Assembly: GCF_026151655.1 (NCBI RefSeq)
Contig: NZ_JAMQPN010000006.1
Span: 62,001-126,000, forward strand
Reading direction: 5' to 3'
Length of the DNA: 64,000 nt
Origin: Leptospira soteropolitanensis
GTDB taxonomy: Bacteria; Spirochaetota; Leptospiria; Leptospirales; Leptospiraceae
Numbering within the stretch: the first letter of the stretch is position 1; every line of letters begins with the position of its first letter. Shown here one piece after another: positions 49,175 through 58,736 of the stretch. Position numbers and translations under genes: made by a program. The notes under the pieces are model-generated. The model was not told the DNA's origin, made no database searches, and worked only from the letters and a program-made list of their open reading frames with translations.

Positions 49175-50340
49175 AACTCCAAATCATTCCCTGAATCTGG
49201 TTTTGTGGAAACCGAACCTGGTTTGGATGAATAGGAATCAGACGATACATCTGAACCATCTAGATCATTGTGGTCGGTAAACTGATCGAGTGATTCTTTT
49301 TTCCATGCAATCGCCTTGTCGGTAATCTGGTTTTTAGGGTATTTATCTACAATCGTTTGAAAGATACCTGCTGCTTTTTCAAATTTGCCTTGTCTGAAAT
49401 AAATAGTGCCTTTTTTGTATAACGCTGCTTGATCGAGAGAATAATCACTATTATTCAAAACCTTATTGATATAAGTTAGTGATTCGGTTTGTTTTCCCAT
49501 CGCATCAAAAGACAAAGCGATGTAATACAAAGCTTCCTCTTCTTTTTTAGGAGTAGGATTTACACTGAGCACTTTTTGGAATAACTCAACAGCCTTAGTG
49601 TATTGTTTTTTTGTATAATTTTCTTTTGCATCTTTTAAGACAGAGTCTTTGTATTCACCTACTACTTTTTCATCAGCACCTGCTAACTGATCAGCTGTTT
49701 CAATATATTCATCGAATACATCAAACGAAGCCCAATCTTTTCCTAGTTTACGCAGTGATCTTCCCCAGCCAATTCTTGATTCTGTATTGTTTGGATCTTC
49801 TTGTAAGGCAAGAGTATAATTTTTACGGGCAGTTTCAAAATTTCCGGTTCGGTAATAGTAATCAGCAAGAGAAAGAAATGATTTAGATCTGAGTTTATTT
49901 TCAGAACTTGTTTGCAGAACAGATTCTAAATGCACTTTTCCTTCAGATTCATTTCCAATCTTTAGAAGTAAGTTCCCAAGTGAATAACTCAATCGCTCTT
50001 TATCTTCTGGTTTAAGATTTGGATTCTTTTTTAAATCCTTATAAATATCAAGGGCAGGATAAAAATCAGAGTTTTTCTCTAAGGCTCTTGCTTGGTTGTA
50101 TTTGATCTGGAATTCATACTTTTCCGTACCTCGTTTACCAGCTAACTCAGAAAAAATCGCTATTGCCTTTTCCTTACTTTGCGGGTTCGATTGTTTTAGA
50201 TACTCTTCCCCTTCTGCAATTCTTTCCAAAATCGCTTGCGACTGGTCTTCCTTTGCAGAAATATTTGTTTGGTAGTAGGCAGTGGAAAGCCCTGCAACAA
50301 TAAACAAAAAACCAGCTAAAGTTACTATAATTCGATTCAT
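49171..50340 (-). CDS. Membrane-anchored TPR protein
   Basis: A 389-residue protein. One N-terminal hydrophobic helix (IIVTLAGFLFIVAGLSTAYY) anchors or exports it. Residues about 40-350 are tandem TPR units (FETARKNYTLALQEDPNN; YTKAVELFQKVLSVNPTP; FEKAAGIFQTIVDKYPKN). The last 35 residues are Ser/Asp-rich and probably disordered. Its start overlaps the FN3 gene stop by four bases. Probably a periplasmic scaffold. Confidence 0.8.
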   Translation of the reverse strand: MNRIIVTLAGFLFIVAGLSTAYYQTNISAKEDQSQAILERIAEGEEYLKQSNPQSKEKAIAIFSELAGKRGTEKYEFQIKYNQARALEKNSDFYPALDIYKDLKKNPNLKPEDKERLSYSLGNLLLKIGNESEGKVHLESVLQTSSENKLRSKSFLSLADYYYRTGNFETARKNYTLALQEDPNNTESRIGWGRSLRKLGKDWASFDVFDEYIETADQLAGADEKVVGEYKDSVLKDAKENYTKKQYTKAVELFQKVLSVNPTPKKEEEALYYIALSFDAMGKQTESLTYINKVLNNSDYSLDQAALYKKGTIYFRQGKFEKAAGIFQTIVDKYPKNQITDKAIAWKKESLDQFTDHNDLDGSDVSSDSYSSKPGSVSTKPDSGNDLEF

Positions 50341-52022
50341 AAATTCCCTCTACCCGCTTGACCCAGGGTTTGATTCGTCCAAAATTCTACTCGAGATGGT
50401 GAATAAGATTTAGTTTCCCTTTTCAAAAAACATTTTAAGGCTTTTTTTGTATCACCAGTTTTTAACGCACTCACTCCTAGAAAAAACATTGCCTTTCCTC
50501 TCAAGTAAGTGTTAGATTCATTTTTTAAATATTCTTCTAACCGATAAACTGCTACTTCATATTTTTTACGAAGAACCGTTTCTTTGATAATTTGATTCAA
50601 ATCCGTTTGACCTAAATCATAATTAACAGTTGCCGAAGTTTCTTCCTTAAAATCATTTGCCTGCTCTGCATTTTCTCTAGGAGGCAAACTCTCTGTTGGT
50701 GTTACAGCATGTTCATTTTTATAGACTTCTGTTTTTTCTGGCTCTTTTTTAGGACGAGACTCCGCCACTACATTCGGTTCTTCCTTGGGAGCAATGTCCT
50801 TTGAAAAATCATACTTAAAGTAAGAAACATTTTCTTTTAAATTATAATCTTCTGGAATTCCGTTGGATTTTGCGGTTACACCAAAATAAAGTTCATCTAT
50901 TTCTTTTAACTCTTTGATGAAAAAATTTGTTTTTGGATGAACTACCGTGGCAACTTTTACCACAGAACCTTGTCCAAAGGAAGCAGACCCTTGGTTTAGT
51001 GGTTTTACAGAAGCATACAAACTATATATAGTAGATTCGTCGGCCGCTTCAGGGCTAATCCAACTGATCACGGCACCTTTCCCTACACGCTCATAACCGA
51101 GTCCACGAACGTGCATTACTCCACCTAAATCAGCATGTGTATCATTTGATGCAACTTCCTGTTTTGGTTTTACGGGTGTCTCTTCCACAATGACTTCTGC
51201 ATTGTTTTTCTGAGTCTGTTTTACATAAAACACACGTAAGGTAGATTTTTTATCTTCTAAGGGAAGTGTTTCTTCGCCTCCAACTTGTTTTACAGAAACT
51301 CCATAATACAATGTTTGTGATTTATCCAAATCTTGGTCTAAAAAAGTATTTACGGGATGTGTGAGTTCTGCCAATTTTTCTGCCTTTTGCATCAGAGGTA
51401 AACTTGTCAGTGGGGTATTTGACCTGTAAACTGTGTATAAAGTTCTTCCCGCAGTAGCACCGTTTGGTGGTGTCCAATTCAACCGAATGTATTTTTTTTC
51501 AATATTTGCAGTAATTCCAGAAACCCCACCTACCATTGAATGAATTCCAGCATCTGCAGGAAAGGCCGGAAAATCTGGATTTTGACCAACAACTGGTGTG
51601 CCATTTTCTTCTGCTATATGTATAGGTGTTACGGAGTAGTTTTGGTTGGCAAAAAGTTTCACCTCTCTTCGCCTAACATCAGACACCATAACAATCGCAT
51701 AATAATAAGTTCCCGGTTTTAAATTATAATCAAAATAAACACGAGTAGGATTTGAAGTAGAGGTTTTATACCTCCCAAGAGAATCTGCAATGTACAATTT
51801 GTCTGGACTATCGATCAAAACTGAAGACCTTGCCACAATGATTTCGCCTTCCTGTTTAGGTGGATCCCAATCTAAACGAATCGATTTTTTATCTGGCAGG
51901 AGGCTAACATGAATTGCCTTCGCTATGGTAGGATAACGACTTTCCTCAAATCCAGAGTCCGCAGAAACCGGAACAAGTGAAAAGAACAGCGCAACCATCC
52001 AGAGCTGAATCGAGAACTTCAT
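50337..52022 (-). CDS. Exported FN3-repeat protein with C-terminal TPR-like region
   Basis: A 561-residue secreted protein; signal peptide cut near VSADSG. Three fibronectin III-like segments can be seen at about 35-130, 165-265 and 305-410 (SIRLDWDPPKQEGE, YIRLNWTPPNGATAGRTLY, GAVISWISPEAADESTIYS), then a Lys/Glu/Pro-rich linker and a helical repeat region (VAVYRLEEYLKNES to LGVSALKTGDTKKALKCF). No catalytic motif. Coupled to the TPR gene that follows, so the two may act together in the envelope. Confidence 0.75.
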   Translation of the reverse strand: MKFSIQLWMVALFFSLVPVSADSGFEESRYPTIAKAIHVSLLPDKKSIRLDWDPPKQEGEIIVARSSVLIDSPDKLYIADSLGRYKTSTSNPTRVYFDYNLKPGTYYYAIVMVSDVRRREVKLFANQNYSVTPIHIAEENGTPVVGQNPDFPAFPADAGIHSMVGGVSGITANIEKKYIRLNWTPPNGATAGRTLYTVYRSNTPLTSLPLMQKAEKLAELTHPVNTFLDQDLDKSQTLYYGVSVKQVGGEETLPLEDKKSTLRVFYVKQTQKNNAEVIVEETPVKPKQEVASNDTHADLGGVMHVRGLGYERVGKGAVISWISPEAADESTIYSLYASVKPLNQGSASFGQGSVVKVATVVHPKTNFFIKELKEIDELYFGVTAKSNGIPEDYNLKENVSYFKYDFSKDIAPKEEPNVVAESRPKKEPEKTEVYKNEHAVTPTESLPPRENAEQANDFKEETSATVNYDLGQTDLNQIIKETVLRKKYEVAVYRLEEYLKNESNTYLRGKAMFFLGVSALKTGDTKKALKCFLKRETKSYSPSRVEFWTNQTLGQAGRGNL

Positions 52023-52102
52023 ACTTAGATTTTCGGTGTTATCAGTCTCCTAATTGAATTTTTCGTTTGTACTTTCCCAGCTTTTCTGTAAGAATTGTCA
52101 TT

Positions 52103-52762
52103 ATGTCCGAAACGGAATACTACCGTTCCCAAAATTACCAAGAATACTTACTCTCTAGCCACAGGAGAGAGGTCTGCCCACCAGAGGATGTATACGCATT
52201 TTTCAATTGGAAGGGATTAAACAACCTTGTGGACTTTGGAAGTGGGCTCGGATTTTACTTCACTGAATTTCGAAAGTGGTTTCCCCATGTTTGGATTTGG
52301 GCCGCAGAATGCCAACAAGAGATCATCGATATGATTTTACGTCGCAAACTAATGGAAGGAATTGAACAACTTACCCCTTTTCATTTGGACCAATCCGACC
52401 ACCCACTACTTCCAGAATGGGTTCCTGTTCCAGAAATCATTTTTGCCTCCCTATCCCTTTCTACATTCCCTAACCCAGGTTTGGCGATGGATGGACTCAT
52501 TCGTTCTATGAAAGCCGGTGGGAGACTTTTTATTGTAGATTGGTCAAAAACGGAATCTGGCTTCGGACCAAAAATCAATGAAAAGATATCGATGGATAAA
52601 ATGAAATTTTTGGCAGAAGAATACAAATTAGAAGTCACAAAATCAGGAAGAATTTCAGAACATTTTTACGGAATGGAAGTGAAAGCTAGTTCCAATTTTA
52701 TATATGGATATTACGATCTCAAAGAAGAGGAAGATGAAGACACAGCCGTTTTCAAACAATAG
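52103..52762 (+). CDS. SAM-dependent methyltransferase-like protein
   Basis: A 219-residue protein of the class I methyltransferase fold. Motif I is VDFGSGLGFYFTEF, followed by an acidic strand end (WAAECQQE) and AGGRLFIVDWSKTESGFGP as the motif IV-V region. Start ATG 52103 gives MSETEYYRSQ; a TTG at 52067 would add 12 residues; neither has a strong ribosome site. Substrate unknown. Precedes the UvrD-type helicase by 46 bases. Confidence 0.75.
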   Translation: MSETEYYRSQNYQEYLLSSHRREVCPPEDVYAFFNWKGLNNLVDFGSGLGFYFTEFRKWFPHVWIWAAECQQEIIDMILRRKLMEGIEQLTPFHLDQSDHPLLPEWVPVPEIIFASLSLSTFPNPGLAMDGLIRSMKAGGRLFIVDWSKTESGFGPKINEKISMDKMKFLAEEYKLEVTKSGRISEHFYGMEVKASSNFIYGYYDLKEEEDEDTAVFKQ

Positions 52763-52808
52763 CCAAATAAACTAGAACCAAAACTATTTTTTCTTCGCTA
52801 ACTTATTT

Positions 52809-54092
52809 ATGTGGAGTGAAGAACAAAAATCCATCATAAAATCGGAACATCTCATTAAACAAGTGATTGCTGGTGCCGGTTCTGGAAAAACGGCAACGAT
52901 GGTTGGACTTTTGGAAGAAAGAGAAAAACAAAACTCCATTCTACCAGAAAACACTCTTGTCGTTACCTTTACAAAAAAAGCAACTCACGAATTCAAAGAA
53001 AGGTGCCAAAAAAAAGGTCTTTCTTCTAGGTATCATATCTCTACCTTTCACGCGTTTTGTTACTATGCTCTCAAACATTTTGACAATTCTAAAAATTGGT
53101 CAAAATTTAAATTACTCAGCCAATCTAAAAAATGGAAAATAACAAAAGAACTCTTAAATTCAATTCAATTTGAAATTGGAGGTGTTCCTTTTCCGATTTT
53201 ATTTAAGAATGATGCTAAACATTTTAAAGAAATCTCTCTCGAAAAGTATCATACTTTTAGTAGGTCTTTTCAATGGTGGAAGGATAAAAATAATTATTTT
53301 GAATTCGATGACTTAATCTTTGATTTCCTAAAATTTTTAGATTCAGAATCTTCAAACACTGTAAAAAATAGATGGAAGGCCCTCATCATAGATGAGTTCC
53401 AAGATACAGATGAAGTTCAACTGCAAATCATAAAAAAAATGAATTTTAAATCCATTACAGTAGTCGGCGATGATTGGCAGGCTATCTACGGATTTCGCGG
53501 GGCAACCCCCAAACCTTTTTTAGAATTTCCCAATCACTTTCCAAACGTAGTCCAATTTTTTTTATCCACTAACTATCGTTCCAATAAATCCATCATCGAA
53601 TCTTCCTTACTTCCTTTAAAAAAGAATAAGGAAAAAATTACAAAACAGGTAAAAACCTTTCGTACTGAAAAAGGGATTTTTCAAGTTGAACGAATTAAAG
53701 ATACCCAAGAAGACCCAATGAAAATTTGGAATGAATGGTACAAGAAAGATTCCTCATCTATAATCCTCACTCGAAGTAATTTTAGAAAACACGAATGGAT
53801 CGAAAACGGAGTACCTGCTTTGCAAGTCATGACCATCCATAGTGCCAAAGGATTAGAATTCAGAACGGTCCTGTTAGATCTGGTGTTAGGGTGGAGTGAG
53901 GACATAGAAGATATAGATGAAGCGGAAGAAAGAAGGATTCTCTATGTCGGCCTTTCCCGAGCCAAAGACAATTTGGTACTTTTAATTCCTGATCTGACCA
54001 AACCGAAACGATTAGCAGACAGGATGAGCGAGGATTTTTCCATCCGGAACCGATTTCGAAATCGTACTTTACGGTGGGCTCGGCTCTGGTGA
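52809..54092 (+). CDS. Short UvrD/Rep-type superfamily 1 helicase
   Basis: A 427-residue ATPase with the superfamily 1A motifs: AGAGSGKTATM (Walker A), VTFTKKATHEFK (Ia), STFHAF, IIDEFQDTDEVQ (II), VGDDWQAIYGFRGA (III), TNYRSNKSI (IV), MTIHSAKGLEF (V) and RRILYVGLSRAKDNLVL (VI). UvrD, Rep and PcrA are 670-730 residues; here the 1B and 2B insertions are much reduced, so processivity and partners may differ. No ribosome site is obvious. Ends 14 bases before tRNA-Val. Confidence 0.88.
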   Translation: MWSEEQKSIIKSEHLIKQVIAGAGSGKTATMVGLLEEREKQNSILPENTLVVTFTKKATHEFKERCQKKGLSSRYHISTFHAFCYYALKHFDNSKNWSKFKLLSQSKKWKITKELLNSIQFEIGGVPFPILFKNDAKHFKEISLEKYHTFSRSFQWWKDKNNYFEFDDLIFDFLKFLDSESSNTVKNRWKALIIDEFQDTDEVQLQIIKKMNFKSITVVGDDWQAIYGFRGATPKPFLEFPNHFPNVVQFFLSTNYRSNKSIIESSLLPLKKNKEKITKQVKTFRTEKGIFQVERIKDTQEDPMKIWNEWYKKDSSSIILTRSNFRKHEWIENGVPALQVMTIHSAKGLEFRTVLLDLVLGWSEDIEDIDEAEERRILYVGLSRAKDNLVLLIPDLTKPKRLADRMSEDFSIRNRFRNRTLRWARLW

Positions 54093-54106
54093 AGTGGTTT
54101 TACCTT

Positions 54107-54180
<74 letters not shown>

Positions 54181-54272
54181 AGTATCAGTCATTTTCGCAT
54201 TTTCATTTTTTCGTCTCAATTAACCTCAGTTTCGACTTGCATCCTATCCATTCCTCCTTAAACTTCGAAGCG

Positions 54273-54953
54273 ATGAAACCTAAGTTCCTAGCAGAAGAAT
54301 TCCTTTTAGCATTGTATTTTTTGGTATTTAGTATTGTTTCCGGATTTGTTCTGTATTGGGGACAAAGTTCGGCCGGGATCAAACTAGCTTCTCTCACCTT
54401 ATTATTTCATGTCAGTTTTGCGGCCTTAAGTTTGTTACTACGTTGGCATACTCCATTTCGTATTTGGAAATTTTTAGTCCCTTTATCCATTTTTATGATA
54501 TTTCCTGATTGGTTTCTTTCCAGCGCCTTACAAATCCTAGTTTTCCCAGAAGATGGTTTTTTGAAAATTGGAACTGTTTCTGGTTATATGGCAGGACTTT
54601 GGGCCATCCCACTTTTTATCTGCGTATATACGGGAATCAAACTGGAAGAGATGTCCGTTTCTATTGTTGGAACCTGCCTTTGGGTTGGTATCGTAGCCTT
54701 AGCTATTTTTGGAACTTCGGAAGCTACCATGTGGATTTTAGGATCTTGGTATCCGCAAAATGTTAAAATGTGGGGAAAGGTCGCCTATTATGTATTAGTT
54801 CCAGAGATGATATTAGGAATTACAACTTATCTCGCTTACCAAGGATTTTCTTATTCCGCTTATATCTTTCAAATTGCAATGGGTTTTTTAGTGATGCTTC
54901 TTTATATGGGAAACCTTTCTTTCTTTTATCTTCTCATTGAAAAAATACTATAA
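54273..54953 (+). CDS. Polytopic membrane protein, unknown
   Basis: A 226-residue protein with about seven hydrophobic helices. ATG 54273 gives MKPKFLAEEFLLALYFLVFS, a normal membrane-protein start, although the ribosome site is weak; upstream in-frame sequence runs into the tRNA and is not coding. No motif recognised. The next gene starts 17 bases inside its end, so it probably belongs to the same transcript as the SGNH and MBOAT genes. Confidence 0.6.
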   Translation: MKPKFLAEEFLLALYFLVFSIVSGFVLYWGQSSAGIKLASLTLLFHVSFAALSLLLRWHTPFRIWKFLVPLSIFMIFPDWFLSSALQILVFPEDGFLKIGTVSGYMAGLWAIPLFICVYTGIKLEEMSVSIVGTCLWVGIVALAIFGTSEATMWILGSWYPQNVKMWGKVAYYVLVPEMILGITTYLAYQGFSYSAYIFQIAMGFLVMLLYMGNLSFFYLLIEKIL

Positions 54954-55887
54954 GTTTATTCTCTTTTTAAAGCTAACACCCCTCCTAATTGTTCTAATTG
55001 GGGAGGGTATTTTTAGATTTCTCTCTAAAACAGATCCAGATGAAATTCGGTATAAACAAATCCATTGTTTATACGACTTCTCCGAAATTCGTCTATGTCC
55101 AAATCGAAACGAAAGTTTTATCCGCAAAGATGGAAAAATTTGGGACATCCAAACCAATGATTTTGGAGAAAGAATCCTTTCGAACAACATAGAATCCACC
55201 AATTTATGGTTAATCGGAGATTCTATGGCGATGGGGTATGGTTTACCAACAAACGAAACACCTTCTTTTTATTTAAAATCCAAATATAAGATAGATGTTC
55301 GATTACTTGCCGTCGATGCGATCGGAACGAATGGAATTTTAAGAATCCTTAAAGATTCTCTGAAATTCCAAAAATCAGAAAAACATCCAGAAAAGATTTA
55401 TTGGATCTGGAATCCTTCTGACTTCATTGATGATGAAAGAGAAAAAGTGGGAATCAAACGCTATCTTTATCCCATCCATTACCTTCTCGTAAGAAATTCC
55501 TATTTCTATCGGTTCCTACTCCCCACACCACCGGCAAATAAGTACACTTCGTACGGGAATCCCATCCTCTATCCAAAAAGTCATATCACTTATTCTAACT
55601 TGAGAAAATTTTTTAGCGACCCCTTGGTTCCGAAAGAAAAGCTAACAATTCTTTTCAGTTGGGGAATGGCAGGAGATGGACACCCCGACACCAAAGACCT
55701 GAATTACGAAATGGCAAAAGAGTTCTTTAAAGAACAGGATGTGAAAACGATTGATCTCCGAACCAAAACTTTGGAATTGTATAGAAAGAAAAAACCGGTT
55801 TATATCCCAAGTGATGGTCATCCAGGGCCCGCCCTAGCAGAACTTTTTGCCGATGCCATAGCCAAGCACTTCCTAAATTTACCTTAG
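54937..55887 (+). CDS. SGNH-hydrolase-like membrane-anchored protein A
   Basis: A 316-residue protein with one N-terminal membrane helix (KFILFLKLTPLLIVLIGEGIF). LWLIGDSMAMGYG has the GDS block I nucleophile, VDAIGTNGILR is the block with Gly and Asn, and SDGHPGPALAELFADA supplies the Asp and His of the catalytic triad near the C-terminus. The fold fits AlgJ/AlgX/WssI-type O-acetylation partners. The TTG start lies 17 bases inside the previous gene. Confidence 0.75.
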   Translation: MKKYYKFILFLKLTPLLIVLIGEGIFRFLSKTDPDEIRYKQIHCLYDFSEIRLCPNRNESFIRKDGKIWDIQTNDFGERILSNNIESTNLWLIGDSMAMGYGLPTNETPSFYLKSKYKIDVRLLAVDAIGTNGILRILKDSLKFQKSEKHPEKIYWIWNPSDFIDDEREKVGIKRYLYPIHYLLVRNSYFYRFLLPTPPANKYTSYGNPILYPKSHITYSNLRKFFSDPLVPKEKLTILFSWGMAGDGHPDTKDLNYEMAKEFFKEQDVKTIDLRTKTLELYRKKKPVYIPSDGHPGPALAELFADAIAKHFLNLP

Positions 55888-55929
55888 AAATGCTTGATTC
55901 CCAGCCTGAATTCTAAAGTTTAGAGGGAT

Positions 55930-57168
55930 ATGATTCAAAACTGGAAACGATGGGGAGCCATTGTCCTATTTTTCCCGTTGGCGTTACTTTCATTGGAGTT
56001 GATTTTAAGGGCTTCCAATCCGCCTGCTTTACGTTATTACCGCGATGTAAAACTTCTACATGCCTACCATCCCGAATATGGAGTCACTTTAGAACCAAAC
56101 GAAAGTCTCTTCGTACGTCATTATGCCGATTTATGGCAAGGCCAATTCACCACGAATTCACTTGGTCTTCGAGGACGAGAAGAGCCCATTTCTGGAAAAC
56201 CAAAACTTATTTGTTTAGGGGATAGTTTGGTTATGGGATTTGGTGTCTCAGATGAAGATACTTTTTGTTCTAAACTTGGAAGTTACGAAGAAAATGGAAT
56301 CTCTTTCCAAAGTCTCAATTTAGGTGTAGATGCTTATGGATCACTTGGTTCTTACAAACGCCTAAAAGATATGTCTACAAAGATTGACAATATCAAAACA
56401 GTATTGTTTTTTATTTCACCGAACGATTTTACAATGCCTGAGGAATTACGTGCACAAGGTATCCTTCCTGATGATGAAAACGATGCCATACATGAAAATG
56501 ATCCTATATGGAAAAAGAACTTTCGGCTTCAATTTGAACTCACTAGAATTTCTTATCTTTTGCAAGCTCTAAAACTTGCTTATGAACAAACAAAAGTTAA
56601 GTTGGCACAAACTAAATACTTAGTGAAAACTGATACACTATTACTTTCGACATCTCCTTTCGTTTATTTGCGAGAGACATTTATACTACCCATCAAACAA
56701 CAGAAATGCGCGGAAAATAAGGACTTTGTTTGCCCGGCACCTCTTCAAAATTTAAATGTTATATGTTCCGATACTCCGGTAGATCCCAATTCTCTTGAAC
56801 CTCTTCCCGAAACTACAACAAGGGCCTATGACTTAATGATAGCACTATCTAAAGAAAAAGGATATAAGTTTGTTCCTGTTATCCTTCCGATGCAAATCGA
56901 AGAAGTGTATTGTCGACAAATGGGAAAGTACAATACACTTGGTGGTTATGCCATCCGCGCTAAAAAGTATTTAGACTCCAAAGGAATCCAAACTCTTGAT
57001 ATCCTTCCCTATACGGACAAAATGTGCGGGCGTGAGTTTACCTTACGTGGACAAACAAAAAAAGCAGGAATTCAAGATTATTATATCCCTGGTGATGGCC
57101 ATCTTACCAAACTAGGCAATCTTTGGGCTGCAGAATCTATTAAAGAAGCACTAAAGGAAATCAAATAA
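55930..57168 (+). CDS. SGNH-hydrolase-like membrane-anchored protein B
   Basis: A 412-residue paralogue of the preceding gene: N-terminal membrane helix (IVLFFPLALLSLELIL), ICLGDSLVMGFGVSDEDTF (block I), LGVDAYGSLGSYKRL, and IPGDGHLTKLGNLWAAESI with the Asp-His pair. It has about 90 extra residues in the middle, with several cysteines. It ends two bases before the MBOAT acyltransferase gene, so it is a likely partner in O-acetyl transfer. Confidence 0.8.
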   Translation: MIQNWKRWGAIVLFFPLALLSLELILRASNPPALRYYRDVKLLHAYHPEYGVTLEPNESLFVRHYADLWQGQFTTNSLGLRGREEPISGKPKLICLGDSLVMGFGVSDEDTFCSKLGSYEENGISFQSLNLGVDAYGSLGSYKRLKDMSTKIDNIKTVLFFISPNDFTMPEELRAQGILPDDENDAIHENDPIWKKNFRLQFELTRISYLLQALKLAYEQTKVKLAQTKYLVKTDTLLLSTSPFVYLRETFILPIKQQKCAENKDFVCPAPLQNLNVICSDTPVDPNSLEPLPETTTRAYDLMIALSKEKGYKFVPVILPMQIEEVYCRQMGKYNTLGGYAIRAKKYLDSKGIQTLDILPYTDKMCGREFTLRGQTKKAGIQDYYIPGDGHLTKLGNLWAAESIKEALKEIK

Positions 57169-57169
57169 T

Positions 57170-58600
57170 ATGCTTTTTAATTCAGTTCACTATTTGATCT
57201 TTGCTCCCGTTGTTATCCTTGTATATTTTTTGATTCCAAAACGATTCCAAGGTCTTTGGTTATTTATTGTTAGCTTGTATTTTTATGCAATCTTTCGTAT
57301 CCCTTTCCTAATCTTACTCGTTTTTTCCTTCGTTATTACTAAACTTGCTGTCGATTACATGGAATTTGCCTCCTCTAAAGGGAAAAAACTCTTTTGGTTG
57401 AACGTTGCTGTTTGGAGTAACTTAAGTTTACTTTTTGTATTTAAATATCTGGATTTTTCCATCACAGTTTGGAACCAAACTTTTTCTCTGACTCCTTGTG
57501 ATCCAGAATTTGTACAAAAATCAGGAATCCTACTTCCTATGGGAATCAGCTTTTTCACCTTACAAGCTGTATCTTATGCCGTTGATGTTTACAAAGGTGT
57601 TGTTGAAAGAGCAAAATCCATTTTTCACTTCGGACTCTTTCTTGCATTTTTTCCACAACTTGTCGCAGGTCCCATTTTACGTGCAAGCGACGTTCTCCAC
57701 CAGTTTTTAGATTCAAAAGACTTTTCCAGAGAAAACTTAAAACAAGGTCTCAAACAACTTTTCTGGGGAATCTTTAAAAAGACCTTCATTGCAGATCCTA
57801 TTTCCTATGTGATTGATCCTATATATGGTAGCCCAACAGAATACAATTGGATTGCGATGTGGATTGCTGCCTCTCTTTTTGCAGTTCAAATCTATTGTGA
57901 TTTTTCCGGATATTCTGACATCGCCATAGGAACCGCAAGGATACTAGGCTTTCATATTCCAAAAAACTTTGATCGGCCCTTTTTATCGGGCACACTCAGT
58001 GAACTATGGAGACGTTGGCATATATCCTTTAGCTCCTGGTTACGTGACTATGTTTACATCACTCTTGGTGGGAATAGACGTGGTGAGATTATGGCCTATG
58101 TTAATTTATTCATCACAACCTTTGTTTCTGGAATTTGGCATGGGGCCGATTGGACCTTTGTATTTTGGGGAACACTCCATTCCACGATGATGGTTGTGGA
58201 AAAATTCGTTTTCAAATTTGAATCCATGCGTAACGCCTGGAACCGAGTCCCTCGTTCCATCCAACCAATTTATCCCGTTGGCATTTTTGTTTTATCTTGT
58301 TTTTTCTTTCGAGCAAAAGCTACTCCCGAAGTTTCCACTGGAATGGGTATCGCCAATATTATGTTAGAACGTGCGTTTACTGGTGCTTCAGGAATGTTTC
58401 CTCAAATGAGTATAAGTCTTGTGATCCTAGTTGGATTTTTGTTTTTAGTAGATATATTACAAGATAGAGATGAAGACAGATTTAAATTTATAACAGATAA
58501 TTTGTATTTTTTGATTCCATCTTGTATCTTACTTTATATAGTTTCTTTCATTATTTATAGTGTGACTGTATCAAGCCCTTTCCTCTACTTCCAGTTTTAA
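57170..58600 (+). CDS. MBOAT-family O-acyltransferase, AlgI-like
   Basis: A 476-residue inner-membrane enzyme with about ten helices. LWRRWHISFSSWLRDYVYI and SGIWHGADWTFVFWGTLH, which holds the invariant catalytic His, are typical of AlgI, DltB and PatA. AlgI-type proteins pass acetyl groups across the membrane to a periplasmic SGNH transferase that modifies a polysaccharide. Two SGNH genes lie directly upstream. The glycan acceptor cannot be told from the window. Confidence 0.93.
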   Translation: MLFNSVHYLIFAPVVILVYFLIPKRFQGLWLFIVSLYFYAIFRIPFLILLVFSFVITKLAVDYMEFASSKGKKLFWLNVAVWSNLSLLFVFKYLDFSITVWNQTFSLTPCDPEFVQKSGILLPMGISFFTLQAVSYAVDVYKGVVERAKSIFHFGLFLAFFPQLVAGPILRASDVLHQFLDSKDFSRENLKQGLKQLFWGIFKKTFIADPISYVIDPIYGSPTEYNWIAMWIAASLFAVQIYCDFSGYSDIAIGTARILGFHIPKNFDRPFLSGTLSELWRRWHISFSSWLRDYVYITLGGNRRGEIMAYVNLFITTFVSGIWHGADWTFVFWGTLHSTMMVVEKFVFKFESMRNAWNRVPRSIQPIYPVGIFVLSCFFFRAKATPEVSTGMGIANIMLERAFTGASGMFPQMSISLVILVGFLFLVDILQDRDEDRFKFITDNLYFLIPSCILLYIVSFIIYSVTVSSPFLYFQF

Positions 58601-58606
58601 ACAAAA

Positions 58607-58628
58607 AAGCCGGCATATTTGCCGGCTT
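58607..58628. terminator. Hairpin between MBOAT and lemA genes
   Basis: AAGCCGGCA, TATT loop, TGCCGGCTT. On the minus strand it is followed by TTTTTTGT, a good U-tract for the leftward lemA transcript; on the plus strand the T-run is short, so ending of the MBOAT transcript would be weaker. Confidence 0.7.
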
Positions 58629-58736
58629 CGTATTATAAACTTAGGATCAATTGCTTCACTTTATATTTGTGTTACACTAAGTTGGATTCCCATTTTTAAA
58701 ATCAAATGAAATTTATATTCCATTTTTACTTGAGAA

